Positions 1 through 13,514 are shown, counted from the stretch's first letter. The stretch is DNA of 64,000 nt from Monilinia fructicola (GCA_008692225.1 VICG01000015.1:1-64000); one strand, 5' to 3'. Notes: generated from the letters alone by a model not told the origin. A program made the numbers and translations.

Positions 1-112
1 CCTAACCCTAACCCTAACCCTAACCCTAACCCTAACCCTAACCCTAACCCTAACCCTAACCCTAACCAACCCTAACCCTAACCCTAACCCTAACCCTAAC
101 CCTAACCCTAAC
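1..112. repeat. Telomere repeat array (CCCTAA)n
   Basis: About 18 tandem CCCTAA units run from the first base, with one shortened unit near 65-70. The C-rich strand reads 5' to 3' inward, as expected at a left chromosome end. It gives way abruptly to AT-rich subtelomeric DNA after position 112. The repeat is the standard TTAGGG type of filamentous ascomycetes. Confidence 0.98.
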
Positions 113-126
113 TCTTCTTTTTAAAA

Positions 127-1469
127 TAGCAATAGCGGTTACCCCTACGGGGGGTATTTTCTTTTCCCAATCCCCGTAGCGGTTGCCCCTACGGGGTTAA
201 TGCTTTCATTTTAAATATTATATTAATATAAAATATTATTAATAATTATAATATTAATAAAAAAATATTATTAATAATTATAATAATAATAAAAAAAATA
301 TTATTAATAACTCTAATTATAAGAAATAAAATATTATTAATAATAATATTAATAACGAATAAAATAATAATTATAATTAAAATAATATTAAAATAAATAA
401 TATTAATATTTAAATAAATAATATTTAAAAAATTAAAAATTAAAAAAAAAGAGGTGTCCAAACGTAACCACTCAGAATATTTTATCGAGGTTAAATATTC
501 CCCATTCTGCCATTTATAGCTGAACTTATATATATTAACATAAAACAAGGCTTTTTCATCCTTTATTAAAGGGTATTGGGCCCAACGAATCAAAGGTTAG
601 CATATATACAAAGGATTACAAATTGTATTACTAATCAGATTAATAATGCGATCAAAACACCCCTGTCTCTTACTAAAGTATTACCCCTAAAAGTTCTACT
701 TATACCTAATAAAATTGAGCTAATAGAATTAATATAAATGTACCGCAACAATTTGTTACATTTAAACAAATTAGTTCATTTATTTTAAAATATATATTAT
801 ACTTTTATAATAAATAATTCAAATTTTGAGATTTTGAAAAATATTATAAAGCCCCCCAATCATTTTAATTCGATATTAGCTTTTTTTAGATTTTTATAAT
901 ATAAAATCGAATTAATATAAATATATTAAGAATAATATTTAAAATATCTTATTTTTCGAAATACTACTACCCCACATCACCCTAGCTAATCATTTTTTCA
1001 TAACTAATAATTCAAACTAATACAAATCCTTTAATTTTTAAAATAATTTTAAATAAATTATATATATAAAAAATTTAAATAAATTCCTATTATATAATAT
1101 TTTGAATTTTTAATTTATATAAAGATTTTAACTAATAAAAGTAAAAATAAATTCGAATGAGAATGAAATTTTGTTAGGTTATCACCCCCTATCGAAATAG
1201 CTTTACCCCACATACTACCAAAATACTAATATATTAAAATCTGTACAGATTCTTCAATTTTTAAGATAGTTTAAAATAAATTTTATATATAAATAATTTA
1301 AATAAAGCTTTATAATATACGATTTTAAATTTTTGAAATTATATTAATATTTGAGCAAATTATAATAGTGACTGAATTTGATTATTTTTCGCAGGCCACC
1401 ACCCCCCCTATCAAAATAAACCATTACACCAATAGTGGTCCGCGAAAAAATTTATAGAATAGTTATTAG
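127..1469. repeat. Subtelomeric repeat unit, copy 1
   Basis: First of two tandem units of about 1.35 kb. Landmarks shared with copy 2 are the GC-rich inverted motif TAGCGGTTACCCCTACGGGG (134-150 and again 177-195), a block beginning AAACGTAACCACTCAGAATA near 460, and a GCCACCACC...GTGGTC inverted motif near 1395-1440. The unit also holds an internal repeat of about 220 bases (near 1015 and 1235). Most of it is AT-rich with stops in every frame. A 115-codon open frame (246-593, minus) is low-complexity in its second half and I do not regard it as a gene. Confidence 0.75.
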
Positions 1470-2828
1470 GGGTATTTTCTTTTTCAAATCCCTATAGCGA
1501 TTGTTCTAGTTGGGGAGCGTTTTCTTTTCCTAATTTCTGTAGCGGTTACCCTTACGGGGTTAATACTTTTATTTTAAATATTATATTAATATTATTAATA
1601 ATATTAATAATTATAATAATAATAATAATAGAAAAAATAATAATAATAATAAAAAAAAGAATAATAATAATAATAATAATAGTAATAATAATAATAACAA
1701 TAAATAAAATATTATTAATAATTATAATAATTAAAATAAGATTAAAATAAATAATAATTAATATTTAAATAAATAATATTATTATTCAACAATTAAAAAT
1801 TAAAAATTAAAAAAATAAAAGAAGTGTTCAAACGTAACCACTCAGAATATGAAATATTCCCCACTTTGCTATTTATAGCCGAACTTATATATACTAATAT
1901 AAAATGAGGCTTTTTCGTTCTTTGTTAGAAAGTATTAGGCTTAATAAATTAGAGATTAGTATATATGCGGAGGATTACAAATCGTATTACTAATCAGATT
2001 AGTAATACAATTAAAACACCTTTATTTCTTACTAGGGTATTATTCTTTGAAAGTTCCATTTATACTTAATGGAATTAAGCCAATAAGATTAGTATAAATG
2101 TACTCGCAACAGTTTATTACGTTCGAACAAATTAGCTTATTTATTTCAAAATATATATTATACCTTTATAATAAATAATTCGAATTTTGAAATTTTAAAA
2201 AATGTTATAAAGCCCCTTGTTTTGTTTTAATTTAATATCAGTTTTTTTTAGATTTTTATAATATAAGATTAAATTGATATTAATATATAAAAAATATAAT
2301 CTGAAATATAATATTTTTCGAAATACTATTATTCTACATTACCTTGGCTAATCATTTATATATACTTAATAATTCAAACTTATATAGATCCTTTAATCTT
2401 GAAGATAATTTAAAATAAATTTTATATATGAATTATTTAAATAAATCTTTATAATATAAGATTTTAAATTTTTAATTTATATATAAATTTAAGTTAATTA
2501 TAATAATAATGAATTCGAATTAGAATGAAAATTTTGTTAAACCATTATCCCTTTATCGAAATGGCTTTACCCTATATACTACCAAAATATTAATATATTA
2601 GAATACATATAGATCCTTCAATTTTTGAGATAATTTAAAAAAAATTTCATATATAAATAATTTAAATAAAGCTTTATAATATACAATTTTAAATTTTTAA
2701 GTTATATCAATATTTAAGCGAATTATGGTGATGGCTAATTTAACTATTTTTCGCGGGCCACCACCTTCTTTGTTGAAACGGGTCACTACCGGTGGTGGCC
2801 CGTAAAAAAATTCATAGAATAGTTATTA
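1470..2828. repeat. Subtelomeric repeat unit, copy 2
   Basis: Second tandem copy of the subtelomeric unit, diverged mainly by transitions. It has the same order of landmarks as copy 1: TAGCGGTTACCCTTACGGGG near 1540, the AAACGTAACCACTCAGAATA block at about 1830, and a terminal inverted motif GGGCCACCACC / GGTGGTGGCCC near 2755-2805. Both copies are followed by the same words (TCATAGAATAGTTATTAG or close). No coding capacity is seen. Confidence 0.75.
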
Positions 2829-3055
2829 GAATAGTATTAAAAATATATTTAATAACATAAAGTGAAATATAAAAATAAAAAGAGGTATAAAAATATAATA
2901 TAATATTATTAATATATTTAATATAGAATGTAATTAAAGAAGATATATATTTATAATATAAGAGTATTTATATTAGAATTAAGAAAGTAGGAAATAAATA
3001 TATAATAGTAAAGAATTTTAAAAAGAATTTCTTTCTTTAATTTTATTATTATTAT

Positions 3056-3218
3056 AAACTTAAATTCTTAAGATAAATTTAAATTTTTAAGATAAACTTA
3101 GATTTTCAAGATAAATTTAAATTTTTAAGATAAACTTAGATTTTTAAGATAAACTTAGATTTTCAAGATACGCTTAGATTTTCAAGATGAACTTAGATTT
3201 TTAAGATAAACTTAGATT
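3056..3218. repeat. 19-base minisatellite, 8.5 copies
   Basis: Eight full and one partial 19-base units with consensus AAACTTAGATTTTTAAGAT. Variants mostly differ by C/T or G/A changes. It lies between the subtelomeric units and the first mobile-element remnants. The stretch 2829-3055 and 3219-3310 is simple AT-rich DNA with nothing else recognisable. Confidence 0.85.
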
Positions 3219-3309
3219 AAGTAATATAATTAGTCATTAAATGATCTAATATTATATTTATTATTATATTAATAATATTTCATTTATTAATATATTAGTT
3301 ATATATTTA

Positions 3310-3467
3310 TCGTTACGGGATTTCGGCCTTCTAAGGCTTTATCTTTAACTTAAGGATAAAGCCTTAGAAGGCTAGATATTATATGCATGGGGTGTCTCTT
3401 TTATGTACGGTATCGCTTAGAGTGATGAGGTATCACGTGCCTAAAGCACGTGATATTTGTCCCAACA
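3310..3467 (-). mobile_element. Candidate LTR-like remnant with a perfect hairpin
   Basis: This 158-base GC-richer patch sits between AT-rich subtelomere and a transposon terminus. On the minus strand it starts TGTTGGGACAAATATCACGTG, a start typical of fungal gypsy LTRs. It contains a CACGTG-centred inverted repeat (3430-3455) and a perfect 18-base hairpin (3326-3343 paired with 3355-3372). The far end, near TCGTTACGGGA, is only roughly complementary to the start, and I found no clean target duplication. A solo LTR is the best guess; a short MITE is the alternative. Confidence 0.35.
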
Positions 3468-3528
3468 AATACGACGAATATTGATATAACACTGAATGAG
3501 AGGGTGGCGAGATGTGGTATAGGCGACT
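3468..3528 (-). mobile_element. Terminus of the TA-targeting fold-back element
   Basis: On the minus strand the sequence next to the TA at 3529-3530 reads AGTCGCCTATACCACATCTC and then GCCACCCTCTC. This matches the termini of the elements at 16130, 21901-22741 and 27290. Only this end is present; the rest is replaced by the LTR-like patch to its left. It ends just 70 bases beyond the PKS stop codon, so the transposon boundary nearly abuts the gene. Confidence 0.55.
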
Positions 3529-3597
3529 TAGTTGGCGGTTTGTTTTTATATAGTCTATCTGATATATACTTAAATTTTCTTTTCCTAGACCCCATAA

Positions 3598-6500
3598 TCA
3601 AATTTCTTCCTTCAAGTCAATCAAGGACGTTTTTGCTGTAAGAACCACGGTTAATATCAGAATACTTTCCGCGCTCATGATATCGAACACGGAAATATTT
3701 GCATCAAGCTCTTTTCCAGCCCAATTGCGCAGCTCTACAGCGAGCAGCGAATCTACTCCATACGAATGTAGTGGTTTATTCGTATCAATATCAGAAACCG
3801 TTATGGCAAGTGCCTTCGCAAGCTTTGATACAAGAGCTATTAGCACAACTTCCTTGGCATCTGCGAATGAGGTTGCATGGCGCAGTTCAGTTGCAAAATC
3901 GACGCCACTGGACACTTTGCTTGATGAAGATGTGCTCGTCAAATCAATTTGGCTTAGCGGGGAGAATGTGGGACGCAGGATCCAGTCGGGCACGTCCAAC
4001 CCCTGTGACACAAGCTGGGCTGGGGTGACCAGGCCGATAATAGGCATGCTGTTTTCCCTCAAGGGAGGTGCTTGATCAGGATCGCAGTAGTGATCAAGGA
4101 GCGCTAAGAACTCATTCTCCTTGATACTGGCAATATCAACCAGATGCTGCTTGTTCTTGACTTGGAAATATGTGTCGTTTTCGCTAACAATACCAACCTC
4201 GTCCATAATACCTAAGCGAAGGGAAGAAGCGTTTTGCCCATGAGCAAGTCGATGTAGACATAGAGCATCTTGAAAGGTGTTCCCCGCTGCGTAGTTTGAT
4301 TGGCCAACTGTACCCCCGATGCCGGCAATGGACGAAAGCATTATAAAAAATGATAGGTCTGTGGGTAAGACATTGTGCAGGTTCAAAGTGCTGTTAACCT
4401 TGGATTTTATACTCGTGGACCACTCCTCGAATGTCATCTTTTCAAAGAGCGCGTCCTATAATCACATATTAGCAATTTTTAATTCGTTGTTTCATAACAC
4501 CAGACTTACTTGTAGTACCATCGCACTTTGAATACAGCCCTTGATGGGTGGTAAGACTTCGTAGCATCGCGAGATAGCCACAGCTAAACTTCTTGCCGAC
4601 GAGATATCACATTTCGGTGCTTCTACAGAAACACCCATCTGGCGTAGCTTTCGGAGTAGCTCAATTGCAGGTCCAGATATAGGTCCCGATCTTGACAAAA
4701 GAATCAGATTCTTCGCTCCTTTTCTGGCCATCCACATAGCGGCACTTCTTCCAAGTCCACCCAGACCACCAGAGATAAGGTATGTTGCTTTTGGATCAAA
4801 TTTCCAGTGAGATTTCGAAAGCATAAGGGTCTGTACACGGTTAGTGATCGTAGGTTTCCATACACGCATATACTCAGGATATTCTATTGTGACTCACAGG
4901 AATTGTATCTGTAGCATCCATGGTAAACACTATTTTTCCCGACATCTTCCCACTTTGTAATAACCTCATGCCTTCTTGTAACTTCGAGATGGGCATCAAT
5001 TGGAATGGATAAACGGACTTCAAAATACCCTGCTGGAAAAGTTCCATAGCATTCAACATTATCCCGCGGAAAACTTTTGGGCGCTCAACAATAATTCCAT
5101 CAATTGCGATTGCAGAGAATGATACATTTTTGGCGAACGCTGACATTGGAAGTTTGGAGTTTCCCACGATATCGACTTTGCCAAGTTCGATAAAGCGACC
5201 GTAAGGTGCAACTAGTTCCCAGGACGCAACAAGAGCGTCTCCCGATAAAGAGTTCAGAACAACGTCTACACCTCGATCACTTGTTGCTCTCATGATTCCA
5301 GTTGAAAAAGGACATGTTCCGGCTATAAAATATATGGTCCTCATGTATTCCATATAGATTCATAAGAAGCTGTTTCTTGTTTTCAAAGCCGACGGTGACA
5401 AATATTTCACAGCCCAGATGTTTCGCAAGCTGTATTGCCATTTGACCAGTCGCTCCAGACGCTGAATGAATTAAGACTGATTCTCCATGTTGAAGCTTTG
5501 CAACTTCAACCAATGAATAGTAAACTGTAGATGCCGTAATCATCATACAGCAGCAGCCTCTGGAGATGATATGTTGTCTGGTATCTTAAAGACAAGATCC
5601 GAATGAGTGCGTACGTATGTGCTCATGCAGCCAATTTTAGCTAAGCAGACTCGATCGCCAGCCGAAAACATCTTGCAGTTCTCACCGACTCTGGTGATTA
5701 TACCGGAACATTCACAGCCCAGGAATTTATCATTGTGACGCCCTAGAGCGACAAGAAGGTCGCGAAAATTCAAGCCAACATTCTCAACTCGAATTTCTAC
5801 TTCATGTTTATCCAAAGCTTGCAAGTATGTGTTATCGGAGGCGAAATAAAGCGAGTCAAGTAGTCCTGGCTTCGTAACAGCGAGAGACACGGCACCAGCT
5901 TCTTCAATGGTCGTATCTCTCAAACGCGGATAGTTTTTGTAATGGATTTCATGGTCGAGGGATTTGCCTTCCACCACTCGGCTTATAAGAATTGTCCCAT
6001 CACGCTGTATATATTCAACATCGCCTAAATCAGAGCCTAATACCTTCGTCACAAGAAGACTAGCGATGGTTTCTCCCCATGTATTTTCATCATCTAGGGA
6101 GTCTTCGAAATGAATAGTGATCACTGTTCGACTGTTTTTCTCGGAACGTAAGACCCGAGCCAATCCATCCACCAATCTAGTCTTTGCAGATGTGTCCGAT
6201 CCATCTGATCCGTGCGTTGCCCAGATCAGGCGCTCAGATGACTTACACATATCTTGAATAATTCTAAAATTGGCTGGCGTCATATCGTACAAGAAAGGAT
6301 ACTCGAGCTCCGGTATGAACACAACAAATGCTGACTCCAAAATTCTCAACTTTTGACAGATCTTGAATCGAAATTACTGAAACCTGAGCAGGAATTGCAG
6401 AATTTATCCGGGACTTGATAGCATCAGCAGTTTTGTGCTGCAGTGGAGATTGAGACTCGATGACAATAAAGATATCGGTATTCGGTAGAGTCTTTGTGAC

Positions 6501-9500
6501 ATCCTCTTTAGCAGTGGAGACGATAATGCTTAGTTCATGGCAGGCTGAGTCTTTGAAATCATGAATGGAAAAGTCGACTCCCGAGAAGCCATTTTCCCGC
6601 AGGACTTTATCCCAAGTTTCTTCAGAGACACAGAGACTCCATGGGCGGAAATCCTCGGTATCTTCTTCTTTGTCAGCGTGGACTGCTTACTGAAATTTTT
6701 TTCCAACTGAGAAAAAAATAGTGGCACTTACTTGGCGGCCACCAACCCTCTAGAATGCCAAACACAAATCCAGTTCTCATCAGTTCGGGTTGTGTTATCT
6801 CAAGCATAATGAGTTTTCCACCACTGGTAAAAGTTAGAAGGTTTATTGCAAAGGGATTTACACTGACGGTTTCAATAGTTTTCGGCAGTTGCTTACTGTA
6901 GCAGCAAGATTGCTTGTAGCATGCAGGACCTAAAAGTGATCAACTATGAACCTATCCAGGTGAGATGAGGTAACTTTTCTTACACTATGTGCAAGAACTA
7001 GATCGTAAGATCCATTTTTGAATCCTTGATTTGCGGGATCCTCTTCGATATTCAATACTTCGAAATTAATTCTCTCTGTCAAAGATCCGAACTGCTCCCG
7101 TGCTTTTTCAAAGAAACTCTTAGAGATATCGGTATAGTCGTACGAGGCAAATCGGTCTGTGGACTGAAATTCTTCGGTAGTTCCTTTGTGGTGAAGTAAT
7201 ACTGGTAAAATGAAGTCCGTAAAGGTGCCCTTGCCAGCACCCACTTCTAAAACTTTCATGCCCGGATTTTTATGTGCCAGAAGGTCAACATATTTTGAAA
7301 TGTCTCTGCAAAATGTACCTCTGTTGCAGCCTTCTTGGTAATAGCCCTCTGCCAGGTTTTTATCAGAAAACAGAATTTCAAGAGGATCGATCTCGCCTTG
7401 AACTATGGCCTTGAGATTCTTTCCCACGGCTATGTGAGCTCTTCCAGCTGCGTTTCCATTCAGTTTCTCAACAGCATCGGTTATCAAGGTGCTCTTACTG
7501 GGCACACGAGCGAATATGTAATTGCTGTTTTGCCCTTCTTTCGTATTGAATTGTATGATATGGCGTCTTAAAGTTTCGATATACTTTTGTAGGTGTGGTT
7601 TCGCGTGTTGAATACTGCTCTTCGAGATATCGTTCAGCGCCTGCAAAGCGAAATAATACGTTACAAAATCCAGATCTCTGAAAAATTGTGCTCGGTCAGT
7701 CTCTTGATTATCTACTGAAGAGCAGAGATGTAGTATTTGATCCGAAGTCAAACGAGTGACGTCCGCTTTCCAGCTCATGTTATAGCATATCTTTCTGGGT
7801 TGCAGATCTTCCAAGCGATTATCATTATCAGATACCATACTCGATTCCAGTGCGCTTATAACTAGTCTAACGTTTCCCGTCTCGTCGACCGCAATGCTAG
7901 ATGTTTCAGCTTTCTGGGGTCCCTTGAACTCGGCAGTACAATAAGCGCGTAAAGTACCTGGTTCCGGATAACCCAGCCCAGTATTTGAAATCCACGCGCT
8001 CTGGATTCGGGTTGGTATTGTGGTTGGAATATTTTTCGTGAGGCCTTTGGTTAAGGATACAAATGATAACTGTACCGCGGCATCTAATGTAGTGGGATGA
8101 ATCGTATGAGTTTGTACTGCCTGTGGACTTTCGAATTTTCCCCAATCGAAAGTCTTAATTTCCCCAACTGAGACATTGCTTCCATTGTAAGAAATGTTAT
8201 GGAGAGCCTGGAAAGACGGTCCGAGGTCAAGGCCCATCAATCGAGGAAAGGACTGATAAAGTTTGTCTTCTGCAATTACTTGACCACATTCCGTGAATGC
8301 ACGTTCCAAAGTTAGCTTGTGGACCTCATTATCAACTGCTTCCGCATGGCCTCTATCGACTTCTGAAACTTCGCTCTCATATTCCACTTGAATTTTTCCT
8401 TGAATTACTTCTTTCCACTGGCTGTTATTAACAACATATATGCGAAATGATGATGATGGACAATCTTTGTCAAACGAATTCTGAATTGGCCGCATGTAAA
8501 GTTGTGTCTCCGTTGTTCCACCTTCATCTGCGATTGGAATTGGGTTTGATATTACAGTATCTCGAAGTCTGAACCCTTTGATAATTCGGTTAGGTTGTGC
8601 CATTTGTTTAGCTCCTTCCATCGCCATGACTACCATGCCCGCGGCTGGGTATATCACTTTTCCATTAACCTGGATCAACCATTAGCTTATAAACTTCACA
8701 TCACTAACAAACAACTGGAATAGTTTACCTTATGATCTTGCAGCCAAGGTGTCTGTAATATATCGAAGACCCTTCTCCATCTCGAATGCAGAGGATTATT
8801 GTCATTCATTGGGGAGCCAAGTAATTCAAGATGGGCATGTTGTCTGAGCCTAGTCTCCCGGCTCACACGGGACTCATGCCAAAAACTTCGAGAATGATTA
8901 AAAGGATATTCTGGAAGATCCACCAAAGTTTTTCTACCAGTTGTACTTGGATCAGAGTTCTGGAGCTGATTGATAAGATCAAGACGGATCGGGTAGCCCA
9001 GCGAGTAAAGCTGCCCAACCAACTGCATGGTAGAAACAAGGGCTGGCTTGTTACGAGACAGAGTTGAATGATACCTGAGTTCATTTTTTGTTCTTGACTT
9101 CTTGTGCATGTCCTTGATAGCACGTTGCAAAGCCGGATGAGGTCCAATTTCAAGGACATCGTAGATGGCTGGTTCGGGATTCATTGATCCCAATTTTCTC
9201 TTCGGTGCTGTTTTAGGACGAGATACTAATTGATCAAAAGCTTGAGCAAACATGACTGGGCTGACCATGTTTGTTACCCAGTAGTCTGGTCGGGATAATG
9301 TGCTAATATCAAAAACACGCTCAGCTGTTACTGAAGATATCATGGTTGTTTTTCGATTTGAATCGTCCCCTTGCTTGAGCTGTCCCATTGCCAATGAATA
9401 CTCCAGAGCAATTTTGTTCATCTGAGATGAGTGATATGCCACTCCAGTCTGTATTTTGTGCGCAAATATGCCATCCGAGTCTGATTGAAGCCGAATCAAG

Positions 9501-12313
9501 TCAATATCTGCCTCGCTACCAGAAAGTGTTACATTTTCATGGCTATTGAAACATGCAATTGCTATTGCTAAGGGATCTGGGAGAATCTTTTTAACGTATG
9601 AATGAACTTCGGTGTCCTTAAGGTTGACAGACATCATTGCGCCGGGGGTTTGCGCTTCTAGCGAGGATTGGCGAAGAGCACTGGCGAGTTTTCCACGGAA
9701 ATATGAAACTTTACATGCAGATTCGAGGGATAGGCCCCCGACAGCATAACTTGGGGTGTTAGTTTATAGTAAGAGACTATAAAGTGCGAAGCAGAGACTT
9801 ACGCTGCTGCAATCTCTCCAGATGAATGGCCCAAAACAATTGAAGGTACAATTCCAAAACTGCGGAGAAGATCAACTAAGCCGATTTGCAATGCGGTACA
9901 TAGAGGCTGGCTGTAAGCAGGGTCGTTGATATTCGAGTTTTTGCCTTGTGACATAAGCTCATCTGACATAGTCAGTAAATCCAATAGTTTGTTAGATTCT
10001 TGAATTGAAGGGCAATTACCGAAAAGGGACCAGGTGCACCCGAGCCTCTTGAAAGATTCGTTTGCCTTCCAAATAGTTTGAGCAAAAGTCGAGTAGCGAA
10101 GTAATTCGATTCCCATTCTGCTATATTGCGCCCCCTGGCCAGTGAATACGAATCCAATACCAAGATGTGCGCTTCTGTGAGTTGGTGGGGCTCGCAGTTT
10201 CTCCAGGTGCTGCAGAGCACTGATATCATCAACCACTGCATATGATCTCCACTCTAGAGCTGTTCTCCGAAATGCCAAAGTATATGCAAGATCCTGTAAG
10301 TAGAATAGTGGAAAGCGCGAGGTATAGTTTTGGAAATAATCTGTATAGGATTTTGAGATTCGATCAACCCCTTCCTCATCCGCTGCACTCCAAATCAGCA
10401 GTATTGGCCTCTTAGTCATGGTAAGACCATTGGTCTTATGAGAGAATTCATCATTCTGTACCATGAATCTCTGGGCATCTTCTGAATTGATCTCTGAGAT
10501 TTGACAATGGTTATCAACTTTGTGGCCATTCAATTCACCGTTCTTGAGAGGCGGCGAATCAAGCTTGTAGAAAATCTCTGGCAATCGAGGATCAATGACG
10601 GTGTTATGGTGGCCAGCAATTCCACGAGACTCAAGAAAGTGATATGCATCATCAACAACACAATGTGAATTTGAACCACCAAAGCCAAACGAGTTGACAG
10701 ACGCTCGGCGGAGTCCTTGACATGGCCAAGCAGTCAATTCTGTGGGAAACTGATATTATGTTAACAAGGAGAGCACATTCAGCTTAGAAGAATGTTATTA
10801 CTCTTCTGTAGGGTAATGGCGAGTACCTTTATGTTAAGAAATTCAAAATCAATATTAGGATTCACGTGCTCGAAATTAGTATTTGGGGGAATTATTCCCT
10901 TTTCAAGCACCAATATAGTCTTAATTAACCCGGCAATACCACTACCACCCTCCAAGTGGCCAATATTGGACTTCACCGCACCACTATAAATGTTTTATCA
11001 TTAGAAATATTTTGAATAACCTCGAAATCTCCCCACTCACATGTAAAGAGGATCTTTTTGAGTTCGATATGATCGAAACACGCTACCAATAGCTTCAGCT
11101 TCAATGGGATCCCCTATCGGTGTCCCCGTGCCTGGATATCATCAGTTTTACATCAACAAGAGGCATGGAACAAACTAGAGATTAGAACACCTACCGTGGG
11201 CCTCAAAATATCTTGTCGCTGCTGGATCTAGTCCAGCTTTGTCATAGGTGCCTCTGATCAGCCGGCTCTGGGCTATCTTACTAGGCTGAGTGATACCCGG
11301 AGTATGGCCATCTGAATTGGACCCAGTGGATCGAATCACCGCTCTGATTGTATCGTTGTCTTTAAGGGCATCTGAAAGCTTTTTGAGAACCACAACACCG
11401 ACACCTTCGCCTCTAGCATAACCATTAGCTCTACTATCAAAGCTATAGCACTTGCTATCAGGAGACAGAAAATCCATATTGCTTAGCATTATCCATGTCT
11501 CGACAGCACTGGTAAGACTCGCGCCTGCGACAAGAGCCTGGAAAACAAATCAATATGCATGAAACTTGATAGTGGCGGAATACTGACCATCGAGGAGTCG
11601 CCATTTCTTAATCCTTGGCAAGCGACATCTAGAGCCATAAGACTACTCGAACATGCGGAGTCAAAGTTTATACTTGGGCCTCCAAAGTTGAAAAACCAGC
11701 TGATACGGTTGGCAAGTAATGACATTCCCAGTCCCGTAACGGAGTATTTCGCAATATTTTCAATATCTTTTAATGATGTGAATCGATAATCGTCGGCCAT
11801 CGAACCGGTATATACACCAGTATTGGTACCAAGAGCTTTATCCAGAGAGATTCCAGCTAACTCGGGATTAGCTCTGAGTCATGAGCTCTAGTCTGGAACG
11901 AGAAACTGTTACTGACCATTTTCAAGAGCTCTATAAGAAGTCTCGAGGAGTAAGCGGTGTTGTGGATCCATAGCCTTCGACTCTTCGGCGGATAGAGAGA
12001 AAAAGGAAGAATCAAATGCGCCCAAGTCTTCCTTCATGAAATTTCCGCCACGGGAGTAAATCTTGAAAGTCAGTAAGGAAATATAACTGGTCTACTAGGT
12101 CAACAATAAGCATACAATAGAGCGTTTGTTCTTATCAGGATGATAGAATGCATCAATGTTTAGACGGTTGCTTGGCCATTCGCTCATAGTACATCTTCTC
12201 TCCTCGAGCATCTTCCAGAACTCGGCCGAGGAAGTAGCATCTTGAGGAAACCTGAAAGACAACCCTATGACAGCAATGGGCTCGAGGATTTCATGATCAG
12301 ACTCTGAACTCAT
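3598..12313 (-). CDS. Highly reducing polyketide synthase (KS-AT-DH-MT-ER-KR-ACP)
   Basis: Iterative type I synthase of about 2,660 residues that would build a reduced, C-methylated polyketide chain from acyl-CoA units in the cytosol. Domains in order: KS ([19 protein letters not shown]), AT ([14 protein letters not shown]), DH (His of the HxxxGxxxxP motif, later [10 protein letters not shown]), C-methyltransferase (EVGAGKG), enoyl reductase, KR ([17 protein letters not shown]) and ACP (YGVDSLL). No thioesterase follows. Thirteen short introns with good sites explain most breaks; for example 12062-12115, 9750-9802, 8670-8728, 6930-6983 and 4456-4509. Three frame breaks are not introns: near 6341-6355, at 5543-5550 inside the ER, and an A/T run at 5305-5309. 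All catalytic motifs remain, so it is either a recent pseudogene or, more likely, a gene with sequence errors. The start at 12313 gives the usual short lead before KS. Confidence 0.9.
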
Positions 12314-12609
12314 ATTTGTAAGATCTACCCTAAAGTCGTGTTAAAAGGAATGACTAAGATTAGGGTAGGTTGATTTTCCTATTTACATACCCTTTGCGCA
12401 ATTGCTAGATTTGATATCCGAGCTACTTGTAAAGCAGCAAAATATTATTTGATGTAGTATTGGGGATCAAGATGAAGACGTGCATGGATAAGACACATTG
12501 ATGAGTTATGTGTTTAAGAGAGGATCAAGTCACTATTTATCTATTGAGGACTACATGGATATCTTTATTGATAGGTTAATTAGAGGCCTCGGGTAAAAGC
12601 TTCAGCAAT

Positions 12610-13352
12610 TCAAGCGAATATAGAGATTGTTGTATTATCAATATACGGACAGTCATTAGCAATTGCTCTTACATAGTTTATGGAACCGTGATTGGTGGCA
12701 CTAGAACCCCCTCGACTACCCATGATAGTCAATATATCAACAGCTCGGCCCTGCGTCTGCATTTGGATTGCAGAAAGTCCCTTGTCAATTATGTTCTCGC
12801 GCGTCGATTTCTCATATAACATAGGTTCAATCGCCTGATATCATTTTCCGGGACATTTCCACCGTTTAACTGGGACTGAAAGTCCACTTTTAATTGACGG
12901 GCCATGATTTCCGGAGAATCTATATAAGTCGAGAACATTAGCGCATGCACTGGATTGGAACTGCATGGAAGGCACAATATGCAGTGCGATATTGATTTCT
13001 TCATACATCGCCTGCTCAAAGTTAGGCATATACTGCGAAAGGCGCGGTTCTGTGAAGAAATGTAGGTTAAAGGCAAAGCGAGGCACAAGGACGAAAAGAT
13101 TGCCATGTGGCACAATATCTCCATCATCTTAAAACTCTTGGGACGGGCACGGGTACAGATACAACAGCCCTGGGAATAATAGATGGAGGACGAGGTTATG
13201 CCGGTTACTTTACAAGTGGGAAAGATACTCAAAATGGAACTCCACAAAGAGGTGATAGTCTGAAAATGAACACTAACTATAAAATCGTGTGACCAGAAGT
13301 GCAGCGCGATTGAGCTATTCTCATGGGTAAAGGGATCAACTGAAATCGCCAC
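12610..13352 (-). pseudogene. Unrecognised, probably broken gene beside the PKS
   Basis: The minus strand carries consecutive stretches of protein-like composition in different frames. One near 13000-12960 contains MYEEINIALHIVPSMQF. One near 12950-12850 contains ARQLKVDFQSQLNGGN. One at 12831-12610 contains IQMQTQGRAVDILTIMGSRGG. A branch site and acceptor (CTAAC then GCAG) precede the first, so at least one intron is likely. The move from the second to the third stretch near 12840 looks like a one-base break. I recognise no family. Its position, same strand and upstream of the PKS start, makes a former cluster member plausible. Coordinates are approximate. Confidence 0.35.
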
Positions 13353-13514
13353 AATTTACCACGCATGTCAACTAACGAAACAATAATGAAGTGTAAGTTG
13401 AATTCTGACAAGCTCATAGGGATTGGTACCATAACCTTAAAACTAGGATCTCAAGTGTTATCATTCTAATTCTATGAAATGCAGCACCTTTTCTACCTAT
13501 ACCCTATCCTTCCT

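Noticed and set aside
246..593. 115-codon minus-strand frame in the subtelomeric unit
   Set aside because: Second half is isoleucine/asparagine low-complexity from AT repeats; the frame is broken in the sister unit; no family resemblance.
3056..3218. CRISPR-like array
   Set aside because: The 19-base units are directly adjacent with no spacers, and this is a eukaryotic chromosome end.
3598..12313. Calling the PKS a pseudogene
   Set aside because: All active-site motifs and 13 splice sites are intact, and the same kind of one-base break occurs in the COPI gene, so sequence error is at least as likely.
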